Assembly: GCA_039654915.1 (NCBI GenBank)
Contig: CM077594.1
Location: 70,240,393 to 70,304,392 of the forward strand
DNA length: 64,000 bases
Direction of reading: 5' to 3'
Origin: Aquilaria yunnanensis
Lineage: Eukaryota; Streptophyta; Magnoliopsida; Malvales; Thymelaeaceae
Every line of letters starts with the position of its first letter. Positions within the stretch are counted from its first letter, which is position 1. Positions 1 to 9,500 of this stretch are shown one piece after another. The notes beneath the pieces are model-generated. The model was not told the DNA's origin. It saw only the letters and a program-made list of their open reading frames with translations, and ran no database searches. The translations under genes were made by a program, and so were the position numbers.

Positions 1-770
1 GAAGAACAAGGGTTAGGAGCTCCCCGGAACGTGCTTCCGGGGGAGAAGCCTCCGACGCCCAAGTCAGTATTTGTAAGAGTAGTAGTAGTAAGGAACAGAG
101 AATAGGTAAATAGCAAGAGTTCTGTGTCCTGTGCTTATGAAGGTCCTTCCCAAGTATTTATAGGAGGGTTGAGGGAGGAGGCTGTTTGACATAGCCTGTT
201 CAGATCATGACACGTGTTCGGTCAGATTTGACTCGTACCCTCAGAGATAGGTATCTCCAGCTTGCAGTAGGCTATTCTAGCCAGACGGCAAGGGGCATGT
301 ACGAGGTCTCTCTGTTAGAGGCTCCTTAACCATTTTTGTCGTATCTCCATAAGACCCCTTTAGGGCATGAGACCCCTTCGGGCGGAGATTTTCCCCGAGG
401 GCTATTGGGGATGGCCTTTTGGTAGAGTGGGACACCTTAGGGAGATGTTTTCGTCCGCCGAGGATGGTGGATCAATTTTCCCGAGGTGGGTAGGTTCATA
501 GATCCGAGGGTGGTCAAAGATAGCTTTTACTGAATTTGGTTATGTTGCCTTGCCAAAGGTGCTATATTAGTGTTTCCTGACCTAGGCTCTCGTCGAGGGT
601 GGTTTCTAATCAGGAGACCTCGAGGGCCATCAACCTTTGGCTATCAGGCAGGGTTCCTCTGAGCACAGTGAAGGCACCCCTTCTCCGAAGTTGGTTGCAC
701 GTACCCACCAATGGTAGTGCTCAACAGGCCACTTAGGAGTTCTATAAGGATAATAGCCCTTTGGCTATCA
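1..770 (-). mobile_element. Tat-lineage Gypsy LTR, truncated by window start
   Basis: Minus-oriented LTR whose outer end at 751-770 is the family's terminal hairpin (taatagccctttggctatca). It shares with the LTRs at 1903, 28673, 46938 and 53652 a block ending in ctccgacgcccaagtcag (here near 50-67) and a cacgtg-containing block near 210. On the minus strand a TATA-like box CCTATAAATACTT lies near 152-164. Copia RNase H coding sequence starts immediately after 770, so this LTR was inserted into a Copia element. Whether it is a solo LTR or the 5' LTR of a minus-strand element lying to the left cannot be decided. Confidence 0.8.
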
Positions 771-1290
771 AAACCCTTGAGGTACTTAGGGGGAACGAAA
801 GACTACATGTTGACCTATAAAAGGATTAAGAATCTTGAGCTAGTTGGTTATACTAATTTTGACTATGTCGGCTGCAAAAATGATAGAAAATCCACATCAG
901 GGTATATTTTCATATTAGTAGGTGGTGCAGTTTCATTGAAAAGTGGCCAACAGGCACTTGTGACCTCTTCTAGGATGCATGCTAAGTACATAGCATGTTT
1001 TGGAGCTTTCACATGGTTGTGAAATCTCATCCTTAAGATGTCTATTGTAGATTCCATTGCTAAGCCCATTCGACTATACTATTATAATCCTGCAACAGTG
1101 CAATTTTGCAAGAATAATAGAAGTATTTATGGGGGCTAAGCATTTGGAAGTCAAATATCTGACTGTTAAGGAGCATGTAAGAAAAGGTTAAGTTGTAATA
1201 GAGCACATTAGGATTGAGTATATGATTACTAATCCTCTAACCAAGGGACTTCACCTTGAAAGTTTTAGGGGCCATGTTACTAATATGGAA
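771..1290 (+). pseudogene. Ty1/Copia RNase H fragment
   Basis: Translation gives the classic Copia RNase H end: YLGGTKDYMLTYKRI, then GYTNFDYVGCKNDRKSTSGY, then SGQQALVTSSRMHAKY, an open stretch to 1022. Matching sequence continues in broken frames to about 1260, where an equivalent of the conserved 'DPLTKGL' (NPLTKGLHLES) is readable. The first 20 codons of the open frame that begins at 711 come from the adjoining Tat LTR, so that ATG is not a real start. Integrase and reverse transcriptase are absent. It is a dead fragment bracketed by two Tat LTRs in the same orientation. Confidence 0.85.
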
Positions 1291-1902
1291 TTCGTAGAAT
1301 CCTTTGATGCACTCGTAGAAGAGTCATGTGTAATTGCTCTATTACTTTGTTTTCAGTACACATTTGACTTGTAGAATTTTTAAGACATTTTATAATGAAT
1401 GATGTTTTTCAGTCATAAAGTTTCTTCATTATGATATGTTTAGAGTCTTAAGATGAATGTCAATCCTAAATGAAGGTCTGGTGCTTCATTGGTTGTGGCC
1501 TTGTGGTTGTATGTCTTGTGTGACACATAACGGGTCATCTCGAGATGCAAAAAGTTATAAAGACAAACAAGCTCAATAAAGAATGATAAAGGATTTGTCA
1601 AGATCAGTGAGACCAACATGTAAACAACAATGCAATTAGATCATAAAATGAAGATTATTGTCACTTGCCACACCTCGATGTCATGTTCATGTCAATGAGG
1701 TATATTAAAGTGTGTGACCACGGAAGGTCCTGCATTGTTGAGTATTGTAGTTGCTACCATGATCCGCCATTGAGAGCCTTATTAGATGGAATAGTATCTA
1801 GAGTTGTTTCATGACTAATTGTTTTTAAATAATGCACGCATAAAGTTTTTCAATTGTCTTAATCTAGCAAAATATGTTTTGAAAAAAAATAATTGACAAT
1901 TA
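1291..1902 (+). mobile_element. Copia 3' untranslated/LTR remnant
   Basis: AT-rich non-coding DNA directly downstream of the Copia RNase H remnant, ending where a Tat LTR begins at 1903. By position it should hold the Copia 3' untranslated region and 3' LTR, but I could not find LTR ends or a second copy in the window to prove it. No coding potential seen. Confidence 0.45.
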
Positions 1903-2811
1903 TGATGGCCTTCGGCATCATTGTTGTGCAACATGGTGGACCAAGAGTAGAAACTTCCGGTAGGAGGACGTCAGGATAGAGAACCTCCGATGGTAGAGAG
2001 GCTGCAAGGACCAAGCAAAACAAAGGCTTACGAGCTCCCCGAAGTGTTTTTCCTGGGAGGAGTCTCCGACGCCCAAGTCAGTATTCGAAAGTGGAAGATA
2101 AGTAAGGAGCAGAGATATTCCAATTCGGAGCCCCCCTTACCTGGGGTGCTTCCCAAATATTTCTAGGGAGATGAATAGAAGAAGTCCGTTTGCCACAGGT
2201 TGCCCAGATCGTGACACGTGGTCGGTCGGATACGATCCGTACCTTCCGAGAGAGGGGGAGCTTCTAGCCGACCAAAAGCTTAAGCAGCACAAGGGTGGCA
2301 TGTCAAAGCATGTCTAGGGGTGGCGTGTCAGGGGCCATACGAGTACGATGTGTTAGAGACTCCTAAGCTATTTGGTCGTACTCCCACATGGCCTTTTTGG
2401 GTGACCGAACTCCCTCGAGCTATAGAGCTTGTTCGGGGAGGTGAGCTTCTCTGGAGGGAGGTCCCTTGTTTTATACGAGACACCTTCGGTTGGACTCTCC
2501 CGAGGCTAGGCTCGGGTTCCTGACAATGGTACTTTGTGAATGTGCCCCCAAGGTGGCCCAAAGAGTATCTGAAGGTGGTCTTGGGTACGTGAGGTCGGCA
2601 CGAAGTTACCCTTAGGAAGGGTGATGACCCCTCTTAACCGAAGTTGGTCCCATGGGTTCCCTGAGGGTAACACTTATCCGGATAGTCCAAGGATGGTTGA
2701 GGCTCTCTCTTTGCCGAGGTTTGGTCGCTTGTTTCGGCCGGAGGTGATGCGTTGGCCAAGGATGGTGTGCACGCGTGAGGTCCTTCAGGGGTGATTGCCC
2801 ATCGGCTGTCA
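1903..2811 (-). mobile_element. Tat element A1, 3' LTR
   Basis: A 909-bp LTR in minus orientation. The left end tgatggccttcggcatca continues into gttgtgcaacatgg, as in the LTR of element C at 28673. The right end at 2792-2811 is the terminal hairpin (tgattgcccatcggctgtca). It is the 3' LTR because the next bases to the right read on the minus strand as a purine tract, GAGGAGGGGGCATG, abutting the LTR. It belongs to the same subfamily as C and differs from A2/E. Confidence 0.82.
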
Positions 2812-3165
2812 CATGCCCCCTCCTCAGAAAACCGAAGATGTTTCTTCCGTTTGGGGTAGTCTCGGGAACTCCTTGGAGTTCGAGTGATGTTCCTGGCTCT
2901 TCTGCCGAGGTCATTGTTAGAGGTGCGTGGTTCCACTGACCTTCCTGTCAGTGAATCATTTCTTCTTCCCATACAGACGGACGTGTTACTTTGGTCAGTG
3001 TTATATACGTCTGCCAGTTGTCAGGGGTGTGCCCTCGTTTCTCGATTCGACTTACACGTGGCTGCTGATGGATAGCGAAAAGTTGCATCGGTTACGTTAA
3101 TTGTGTTTCTTCACCTTCGAGTAGTGATAATGATGACATTTCACATAGCCCCTCCGGCCTATATA
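2812..3165. mobile_element. Tat element A1: polypurine tract and antisense-gene leader
   Basis: Interior sequence next to the A1 3' LTR. It begins with the minus-strand polypurine tract (2812-2826) and runs rightward to a plus-strand TATA-like cctatataagcc near 3160-3171. A cttcaccttcg block upstream of it matches the antisense-gene leaders of A2 (near 14880) and E (near 48468). Directly after the TATA the sequence switches to the antisense gene of a different element (A2) in the opposite orientation, so this leader has lost its own gene. Confidence 0.6.
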
Positions 3166-3282
3166 AGCCATTTCCCGATAATCTTCGGATAAAAGACCAA
3201 AACGGCTCCCTCGGGACATGAGAATCCCGAAGATCTCTCCTTCGGGCGTGCTCAATCTTCCAAGCAAGGGGCGCCGGACCCT

Positions 3283-3370
3283 CAGCAAAAGAAACACACA
3301 TCTTATTAGGTAAAATTTCCTTGGTTATAAAAAATATATATAAGTTGATTGCAGGAAAAAGGAGACAAAC
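3283..3370 (-). other. Intron 2 of the A2 antisense gene, acceptor mutated
   Basis: Aligned with intron 2 of element E: donor G|GTTTGT at 3370, 88 bp. The expected CAG acceptor reads CTG here (3283-3285), so the canonical site is lost; a nearby AG two bases on could substitute only with a frame change. Confidence 0.6.
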
Positions 3371-3814
3371 CTGGTGCAACCACGGCACAGTCGTCATCAG
3401 AGTCACCGACCTCCTCCACGTCGGCAGGAATATGTTTGCCCTTGGCCCTTCGGCGCTTTTCTAAATCTTCAGCAGGAAGATCTGCCGAAGAGCCCACAAG
3501 ATCTGCCGACGTGGCGGGACTCAGAGGAGCAGGAAGGGCAATCACCCCGGCAGGAACTTTGGCGGCAGTTTCAGGCTCCGCGATAGTTGCAACCTTGGTG
3601 GAAGTTGCAATGGCATCGCCAGCCTTAGTGGAAGTAGCAGTCACATCGCCGACTTCCAAAACATCCTCCGAAGGGGGAAGAGGGGTGTCCTTCTTGGCCT
3701 TCTTGACCGAATATGATTCGCTCCCAGACGCCTTACGCCTCTTCTTTTGTTCTCCCTTCTTGGCCTGGCCAAGGAAGAGAGACCGGTAATAGGTGGCAGA
3801 CTCGTCGCCCATCT

Positions 3815-3885
3815 CTAAAAAAGAGGGAAGAAATCAGTGTATGTCCACAGGCACTTATGTTGAAAAAAATTTGAACGAAACTTAC
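3815..3885 (-). other. Spliceosomal intron 1 of the A2 antisense gene
   Basis: Minus-strand GTAAGT donor at 3885 and a T-rich TTTTTTAG acceptor at 3815, 71 bp. Joining the flanks keeps the frame through a phase-1 Lys codon into MGDES. Element E has an intron of the same length and phase at the same protein position. Confidence 0.75.
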
Positions 3886-4066
3886 TTTCAAAAAAGGCTT
3901 CAAAAGAGAGCTCGCTCCGAAGGAGCTTCACCAGCCAAGAGTTCTTTCCCTCGGTAGCAGGAGCTGGCATGCCGAGATCCGTCTTGTGCTCTGTGTCCAG
4001 CCCCAACTCCCGAAGGGCATCCTCGGTCATGAGTTTCCACATGATCGGGAAAGGGTAGAGAGAGCA

Positions 4067-4071
4067 TGAAG
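4067..4071. repeat. Target-site duplication of element B (left)
   Basis: tgaag at 4067-4071 is repeated at 13918-13922 on the other side of element B: a perfect 5-bp duplication typical of Gypsy integration. Confidence 0.95.
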
Positions 4072-4751
4072 TGACACGATCCCCGTGCCCCTGCCCGGGA
4101 TACCCTGTGAGCGTTTGTCTCACGGTGGATTGTAATTGGCTAGCTGGTTATGTGTGTGGATTAAATCCAATGCTACTAGTTGATTAACCTAGAAATGCAA
4201 TATGTATGCACTTATGCTTTGACTTGGTTTATTAAAACCATAAAACATTTAATCATTTAGACATTTAGCCGGCTAGGTAAAATTCTATATAAATAAATAC
4301 AAAATGCCAAAGCATATCAAAATCAACCTTTGAGTGATTAACTACACATACACCCCTCGTGAAAGCATTTATACATAAGTAACTAATGCTCTCACCCAGA
4401 GAACAATCCCCTGAGTCAAGGACTCTTTATAACATAAATACTGGAGGCAAAATAAAGTACTGTATCAAAATACAAGACTTTGCTGAGATCTTTTACCCTA
4501 GCTCCCACTTTGGACTCCTGTCCCAGTGGCGAGTCTCACAAGTCCTGTGCCAAGTGCTACTAGGCTCTGCAGCCAAAGGAAGAAGCAAGTTAGTACCACA
4601 GCCTGACCAACAGACCAACTAATCACTTAAGCAAGCTAGAAACTTAAAGTTTCTCAACTACCGTACCTTTACAGACAAAAAGGTACTACCGTGATAATCC
4701 TCAGCGATTATCCGGTCCTGCTACTCCAGACTCTGCATAACAAACAGGGAG

Positions 4752-4770
4752 TGAGAATTCAACATTCTCA
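4752..4770 (-). promoter_or_regulatory. Conserved LTR stem-loop, copy in B 3' LTR
   Basis: TGAGAAT-tcaac-ATTCTCA: 7-bp stem, 5-nt loop, followed by GTAAGGGT and next to a T-rich tract ending in GCAG on the element sense strand. The same design recurs with different stem bases in other chromovirus LTRs here (57863-57881, 61466-61480). Function unknown. Confidence 0.5.
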
Positions 4771-4897
4771 GTAAGGGTCTTCGATGTACCTGCAAGAAAA
4801 AGCTAGGACTCTGGCTGCGAGCTCACACAGCATGAGGGTACTAGTCATATATATATATACTAGGCCGGTAGACCTCTCCTCAAGTAGTCCTCTGTAT

Positions 4898-5035
4898 CAG
4901 GCCAAGTGCAATCACTTAGCAACCTGACACATATACAGGCCAAGCGCCACCACTTAGCAACCTGACATATAGGCCAAGCGCTATCACTTAGCAACCTATC
5001 ATATGGCTCAAGGGCGAACCTTAGCAAGCCTCATT
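4898..5035. repeat. Tandem repeats in B 3' LTR
   Basis: Three units of about 34-38 bp with core aggccaag(c/t)gc...cacttagcaacct start at 4898, 4936 and 4971, followed by a degenerate fourth from 5005. The same array is at about 12233-12370 in the other LTR. It lies near the TATA run, so it could be an upstream or leader regulatory repeat; that is inference. Confidence 0.8.
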
Positions 5036-5424
5036 CAAACATAGAACCTCTCACCTAGTTGTTATGCAGGGGAATTTATGATGGGACTTGTAGACTAGGC
5101 CGCAGGGCCTCTTTGATGTAAACTAGATGAACAAGGTTTCACCTCGTGGCCTCGTGGCTCCGGCACGGCTAGGCCGACGAGGGTTCTAAACCTCTCACCT
5201 GAGCTATTGATAGCTAATTAAGTTCAATTGCAACATTTGTTTCCTTACTTGTTGCCTAAGCAACTTACTTACCTCAAACAGTTCAAGAAAACTCATACTT
5301 CCGGTGGGACTTTCGGAAGTTTCGGAGTACCATCGGGATCCTCGGACCCTTAGGCACGTTCCGAGCCTTCCGTAGTCTCGGTCGGGTCAACGCAGCAAAA
5401 AGTCAAACCCCCCATTTTCTTGTG

Positions 5425-5554
5425 TTGGCGCCGCGTCGCCAAAGGCAAAAAGGAATTGGCGACACGTCGCCAGCGAACAAACGCTCTGTGACTGAAAAAA
5501 TGAATTGGTGACGCGTCGCCAATTTTCGGGCCAATTGGCGCCGCGTCGCCAATT
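5425..5554. repeat. CG-rich palindromic units in B 3' LTR
   Basis: Four copies of ttggcg(a/c)c(g/a)cgtcgcca at 5425, 5456, 5503 and 5533, each near-palindromic around CGCG/ACGT. The matching block in the 5' LTR is about 12760-12889, where the third unit (12838-12859) is a perfect 22-bp palindrome. Older LTRs at 19960 and 42835 carry TG/CA-decayed versions. Confidence 0.8.
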
Positions 5555-6539
5555 CTGCAGAAATGCAGAATTCGGCCGTTTGCTGCTACGAACTTTGGCA
5601 ACCAAATACATATAGCAAACATGCATCAAAAGTTACCAAATTTCATACACATGAAGTACATGTTGCAAGGAACAAAACCAACTATCAAAGCCAAACTATG
5701 ATGCATTAGAAGCATCAAACCAATCCTTCGAATTTAGCTAGTCCATCATAATTCCCAAAACGTTTCTTCATACCATACCCAAAAATTACTCAACTTTCTC
5801 AATCCATTTCAATCCAAAAGCAATCCAACAACTTAAAAACACTTTCTCCCTTACCTTAACACCAAGAACAAGCAAGAATTCGAACCCTTCCTCTTCCAAA
5901 TAAGCTTCCAAAGTTCTACACAAATTCAAACCAAAACAAAGCTCCTAAACATCAAAAACACCTCTTCCAACCAAAACCCAAGCTTCCAATCAATCAAATA
6001 ACACGAATTCAATCAAGAACATAACTCATACCTCGTTCAAAAACAGGGGATGGAGAAAAACGCCTCTCCAAGCTTCAAAAACAAGGATTCAAGCTTGAAA
6101 ATGCATCCTCCAAGCTTATACACCCTTAATTGCACCTTTTGGCACCAAAAGCTTTTGATTCCAAGCTTAATTTGAGAGAGAAATGGAGTGGAGAAGCTGG
6201 AAAACGGGTTATGGAGCTCCAAACCCTTCTTCCCTCTTCTTAAACCCCACTTAACCCCTCAAACCACCAAGGTTTCAAGTTTTGTGCAATTAGGTCCCCC
6301 ATCTTTGTAACTTGACAGTTCTTGATTAAATTCTTGTCTATTTGTTGAGTTTGAGTTAAGGTTAAAAGTTAAGTTCTAAAAATTCATTTTAAAACACTCG
6401 GGACTCGTCCCGGCCACTCAGGGTGCAAAATTACCATTTTGCCCCTAAACTTAGTTCAGAGCTTTATTCTCGTCGGAACTTAGTGAACTTTGGCAAACTT
6501 CTTAATTCTTGCTAGGCAAACTTAAATTAAACTTCTAAA

Positions 6540-9500
6540 CTAAATTCTAAAGTCCTTACCTCCCTCTAGAAGGGCCGTAACATTCTCCCCTCCTTCTGGA
6601 ATTTGGTCCCCCAAATTCCGTTGCAACTCTGGAAAAACACCAGGATATCTTTTCAGCATATCCTGCTCTGTCTCCCAGGTAGCTTCCTCCTCACTATGGT
6701 TAGACCAAAGGATCTTAACCATCGGAATCCACTTAGTCCGCAGTTTCTTGACTTGCCTATCCAAAATCTGAACTGGTTTCTCTTCATAAGTCAAGTCCTC
6801 CTGAATGGGTATCACTGAAGGATTTACTACCTGTCCGGGCTCAACTGTGCACTTCCTGAGTAAACTAACGTGAAACACATTATGCACTTGAGAAAGGTTA
6901 GGCGGTAAAGCCAACCGATAAGCAACTTTCCCAACTTTCTCTAACACTTCATACGGTCCAATGAACCTTGGAGCTAACTTGCCCCTCTGTCCAAAACGAC
7001 TAACTCCTCTCATGGGCGACACTTTCAGAAGTACTTTGTCACCAACCTCAAAACTCAATTCTCTTCTTCTTCTGTTTGCATACTTAGTCTGTCTGTCATT
7101 AGCTGTTTTGATCCTCTGCTGAATCAACTTAATCTTAGCTGTAGTGTCAGCTATGATCTCAGGTCCAATAACCACTCTGTCTGTTGGATCTGCCCAACAA
7201 TGAGGTGTCATACACCGTCTCCCATACAAAGCTTCATAGGGCGCCATTCCAATAACAGATTGATGACTGTTATTATAGGCAAACTCGATCAGTGGTAAGT
7301 GCTGATCCCAATCACCTCTGAAATCAATGACACACATGCGTAGCATGTCCTCCAAAGTCTGAATCACCCTCTCTGACTGTCCGTCAGTCTGTGGATGAAA
7401 AGCAGTACTGAGGCTAACTTTACTGCCCAATGCTTCCTGAAAAGCATTCCAAAACCGTGATGTAAATCGTGGATCTCTGTCTGATATGATCTGATCCGGT
7501 ATCCCATGGAGTCTCACAATCTCCCTGAGATATAACTGAGCCAACCTCTCCAATGTATAGGTGACTCTGATCGGTATAAAGTGTGCCGACTTCGTCAATC
7601 TGTCAACCACTACCCAAATAGCATCATGCTGACTCCGGGTGGTCGGTAACCCCACTAGGAAATCCATAGTAACGGATCCCCACTTCCTCACTGGTAGAGA
7701 TAAACTCTGAAGTGTGCCTGCTGGTTTCTGGTGTTCAGCTTTCACCACCTGACATGTCAAACACTTTGCCACATGTCCTCGTACATCTCTCTTCAGTCCT
7801 GGCCACCAAAAATGTGTCTTCAGATCTTGATACATCTTACTAACACCAGGGTGAATACTCAATGTACTACTATGTGCCTCCTGTAGGACTTGCTGCCTAA
7901 GTCCCTCAACATTCGACACATAGAGTCGATCACCATAATGCAGTATTCCATCTTTGTACTTGAACTCTTTCTTCAAAGCACCAGTCTTAGCTTCACCTGA
8001 AATCTTCTTCAACAATGGATCTTTCAACTGGGCTTCTCTGACTCTGGCTAACCAAGCCGTCTGAATCTCCAAAATGTAGACTAAGGATTTTTCTCGACTT
8101 TGCCATAATTCATGCAAAGCTAAGAAACAATCCTTCAATGCTCCTTCTGAAGAATCTGTAGCCTGATCCTTGGATAAGATCACTCCTGTGTACTTCCGGC
8201 TCAAAGCATCTGCTACCACGTTCCCTTTACCAGCACAATACTCGATCGAACAATCATAATATTTAATGTACTCAATCCATCGCCGCTGTCTCATGTTCAG
8301 ATCCTTCTGAGTAAACAAATACTTCAAACTCTTGTGATCAGTGAAGATTCTGAACGATCTTCCCATCAAATAATGTCTCCATAATTTCAGTGCAAAGATC
8401 ACTGCTGCAAGCTCAAGATCATGAACAGGGTAGTTCAACTCATTAGGCCTCAGCTGTCTCGAACCATAAGCAATCACCTGACTGTCCTGATGTAGAACAC
8501 AACCTAAACCTGAACCTGACGCATCAGTATAAACTGTAAAGGCTCTGTCCGGGTCTGGTAACACAAGTATGGGTGCACTGGTCAACTTTTCCTTCAGCTT
8601 CATGTAGGCTTCTTCACACTTCGGTGTCCACTCAAATTTCTGAGCTTTCCTGGTCAATGCTGTCAACGGCGTAGCTATCACAGAGAATTTCTCTATGAAG
8701 CGTCTGTAGTAACCTGCTAGACCCAAGAAACTCCTGACCTCTGTAACTGTAGTCGGTCTCTTCCATTCAACCACTGCTTGAACCTTTTCAGGATCAACTG
8801 ACAAACCTTGAGCACTGATAATATGCCCCAAAAACTGAATCCTCTCGGACCAAAACTCACACTTAGAAAATTTTGCATAGTACTGATTATCCTTCAGCAC
8901 TTGCAAAACCGTTCTAAGGTGCTCCTCATGCTCTGCTGTAGACTGTGAATAGATCAGAATATCATCGATGAAGACCTCAACAAACTGATCCAGAAATGGC
9001 TTAAAGATCCGATTCATAGCTTCCATAAACACTGCTGGAGCATTAGTCACACCAAAAGGCATAACCGTATACTCATAATGCCCGTACCTTGTCCTGAAGG
9101 CAGTCTTCGGAATGTCTTCCTCCTTAACTCTGATCTGAAAATACCCAGACCGAAGATCAATCCTGGAAAACACTCTTGCTCCTCTGAGTCTGTCAAACAA
9201 ATCATCAATTCTAGGAAGTGGATACTTATTCTTAACTGTCACTGCATTCAACTTCCTGTAATCGATGCACAACCTAAAAGTCCCATCCTTCTTCTTCACA
9301 AATATTACTGGAGCTCCCCACGGTGATACACTCGGTCTTATGAAACCTTTCCCTAGCAGTTCCTCCAACTGCTTCTTTAACTCATCCATCTCAGGAGCCG
9401 ACATCCTATAAGGTGGTACTGAAATAGGCTCAACCCCTGGTTGCAGATGGATAGCAAACTCAGTATCCCTCCTAGGTGGTAACCCAGGTAACTCCACTGG

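Larger units (their letters stand above)
3165..4066 (-). pseudogene. Tat A2 antisense gene (aORF), 3' portion
   Basis: Minus-strand exons matching the plus-strand antisense gene of element E (48795-51271). From 4066 down: FPIMWKLMTEDALRELG, then an intron (3815-3885), then MGDESATYYRSLFLGQ from 3812, a low-complexity Ala/Thr/Lys-rich linker and an acidic DSDDD stretch, a second intron (3283-3370), then EGPAPLAWKIEHARR and SEDYREM, where it breaks off at about 3165. The protein resembles the plant 'putative gypsy type transposon' family encoded antisense in Tat elements (recognised from family knowledge, no search run). The 5' half lies at 13918-14567, separated by element B. Confidence 0.75.
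4072..6582 (-). repeat. Element B 3' LTR
   Basis: Left copy of the direct repeat; its right boundary ...cgtaaca adjoins the polypurine tract. It contains a TATATATATATA run (4849-4860), a tandem-repeat block (4898-5035), a 7-bp stem-loop (4752-4770) and four CG-rich palindromic units (5425-5554). The gag-pol stop codon lies inside it. Small open frames such as 4386-4622 and 5350-5622 recur in the other LTR and have no protein-like features. Confidence 0.95.

Noticed and set aside
4386..4622. 78-codon open frame present twice (also 11721-11957)
   Set aside because: Both copies lie at the same offset in the two LTRs of element B; identity comes from the LTR pair and the sequence has no domain or codon-level support.
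5350..5629. Overlapping 90- and 80-codon frames with copies at 12685-12964
   Set aside because: They are translations of the CG-palindrome block of the B LTR in two frames; repetitive composition keeps them open.
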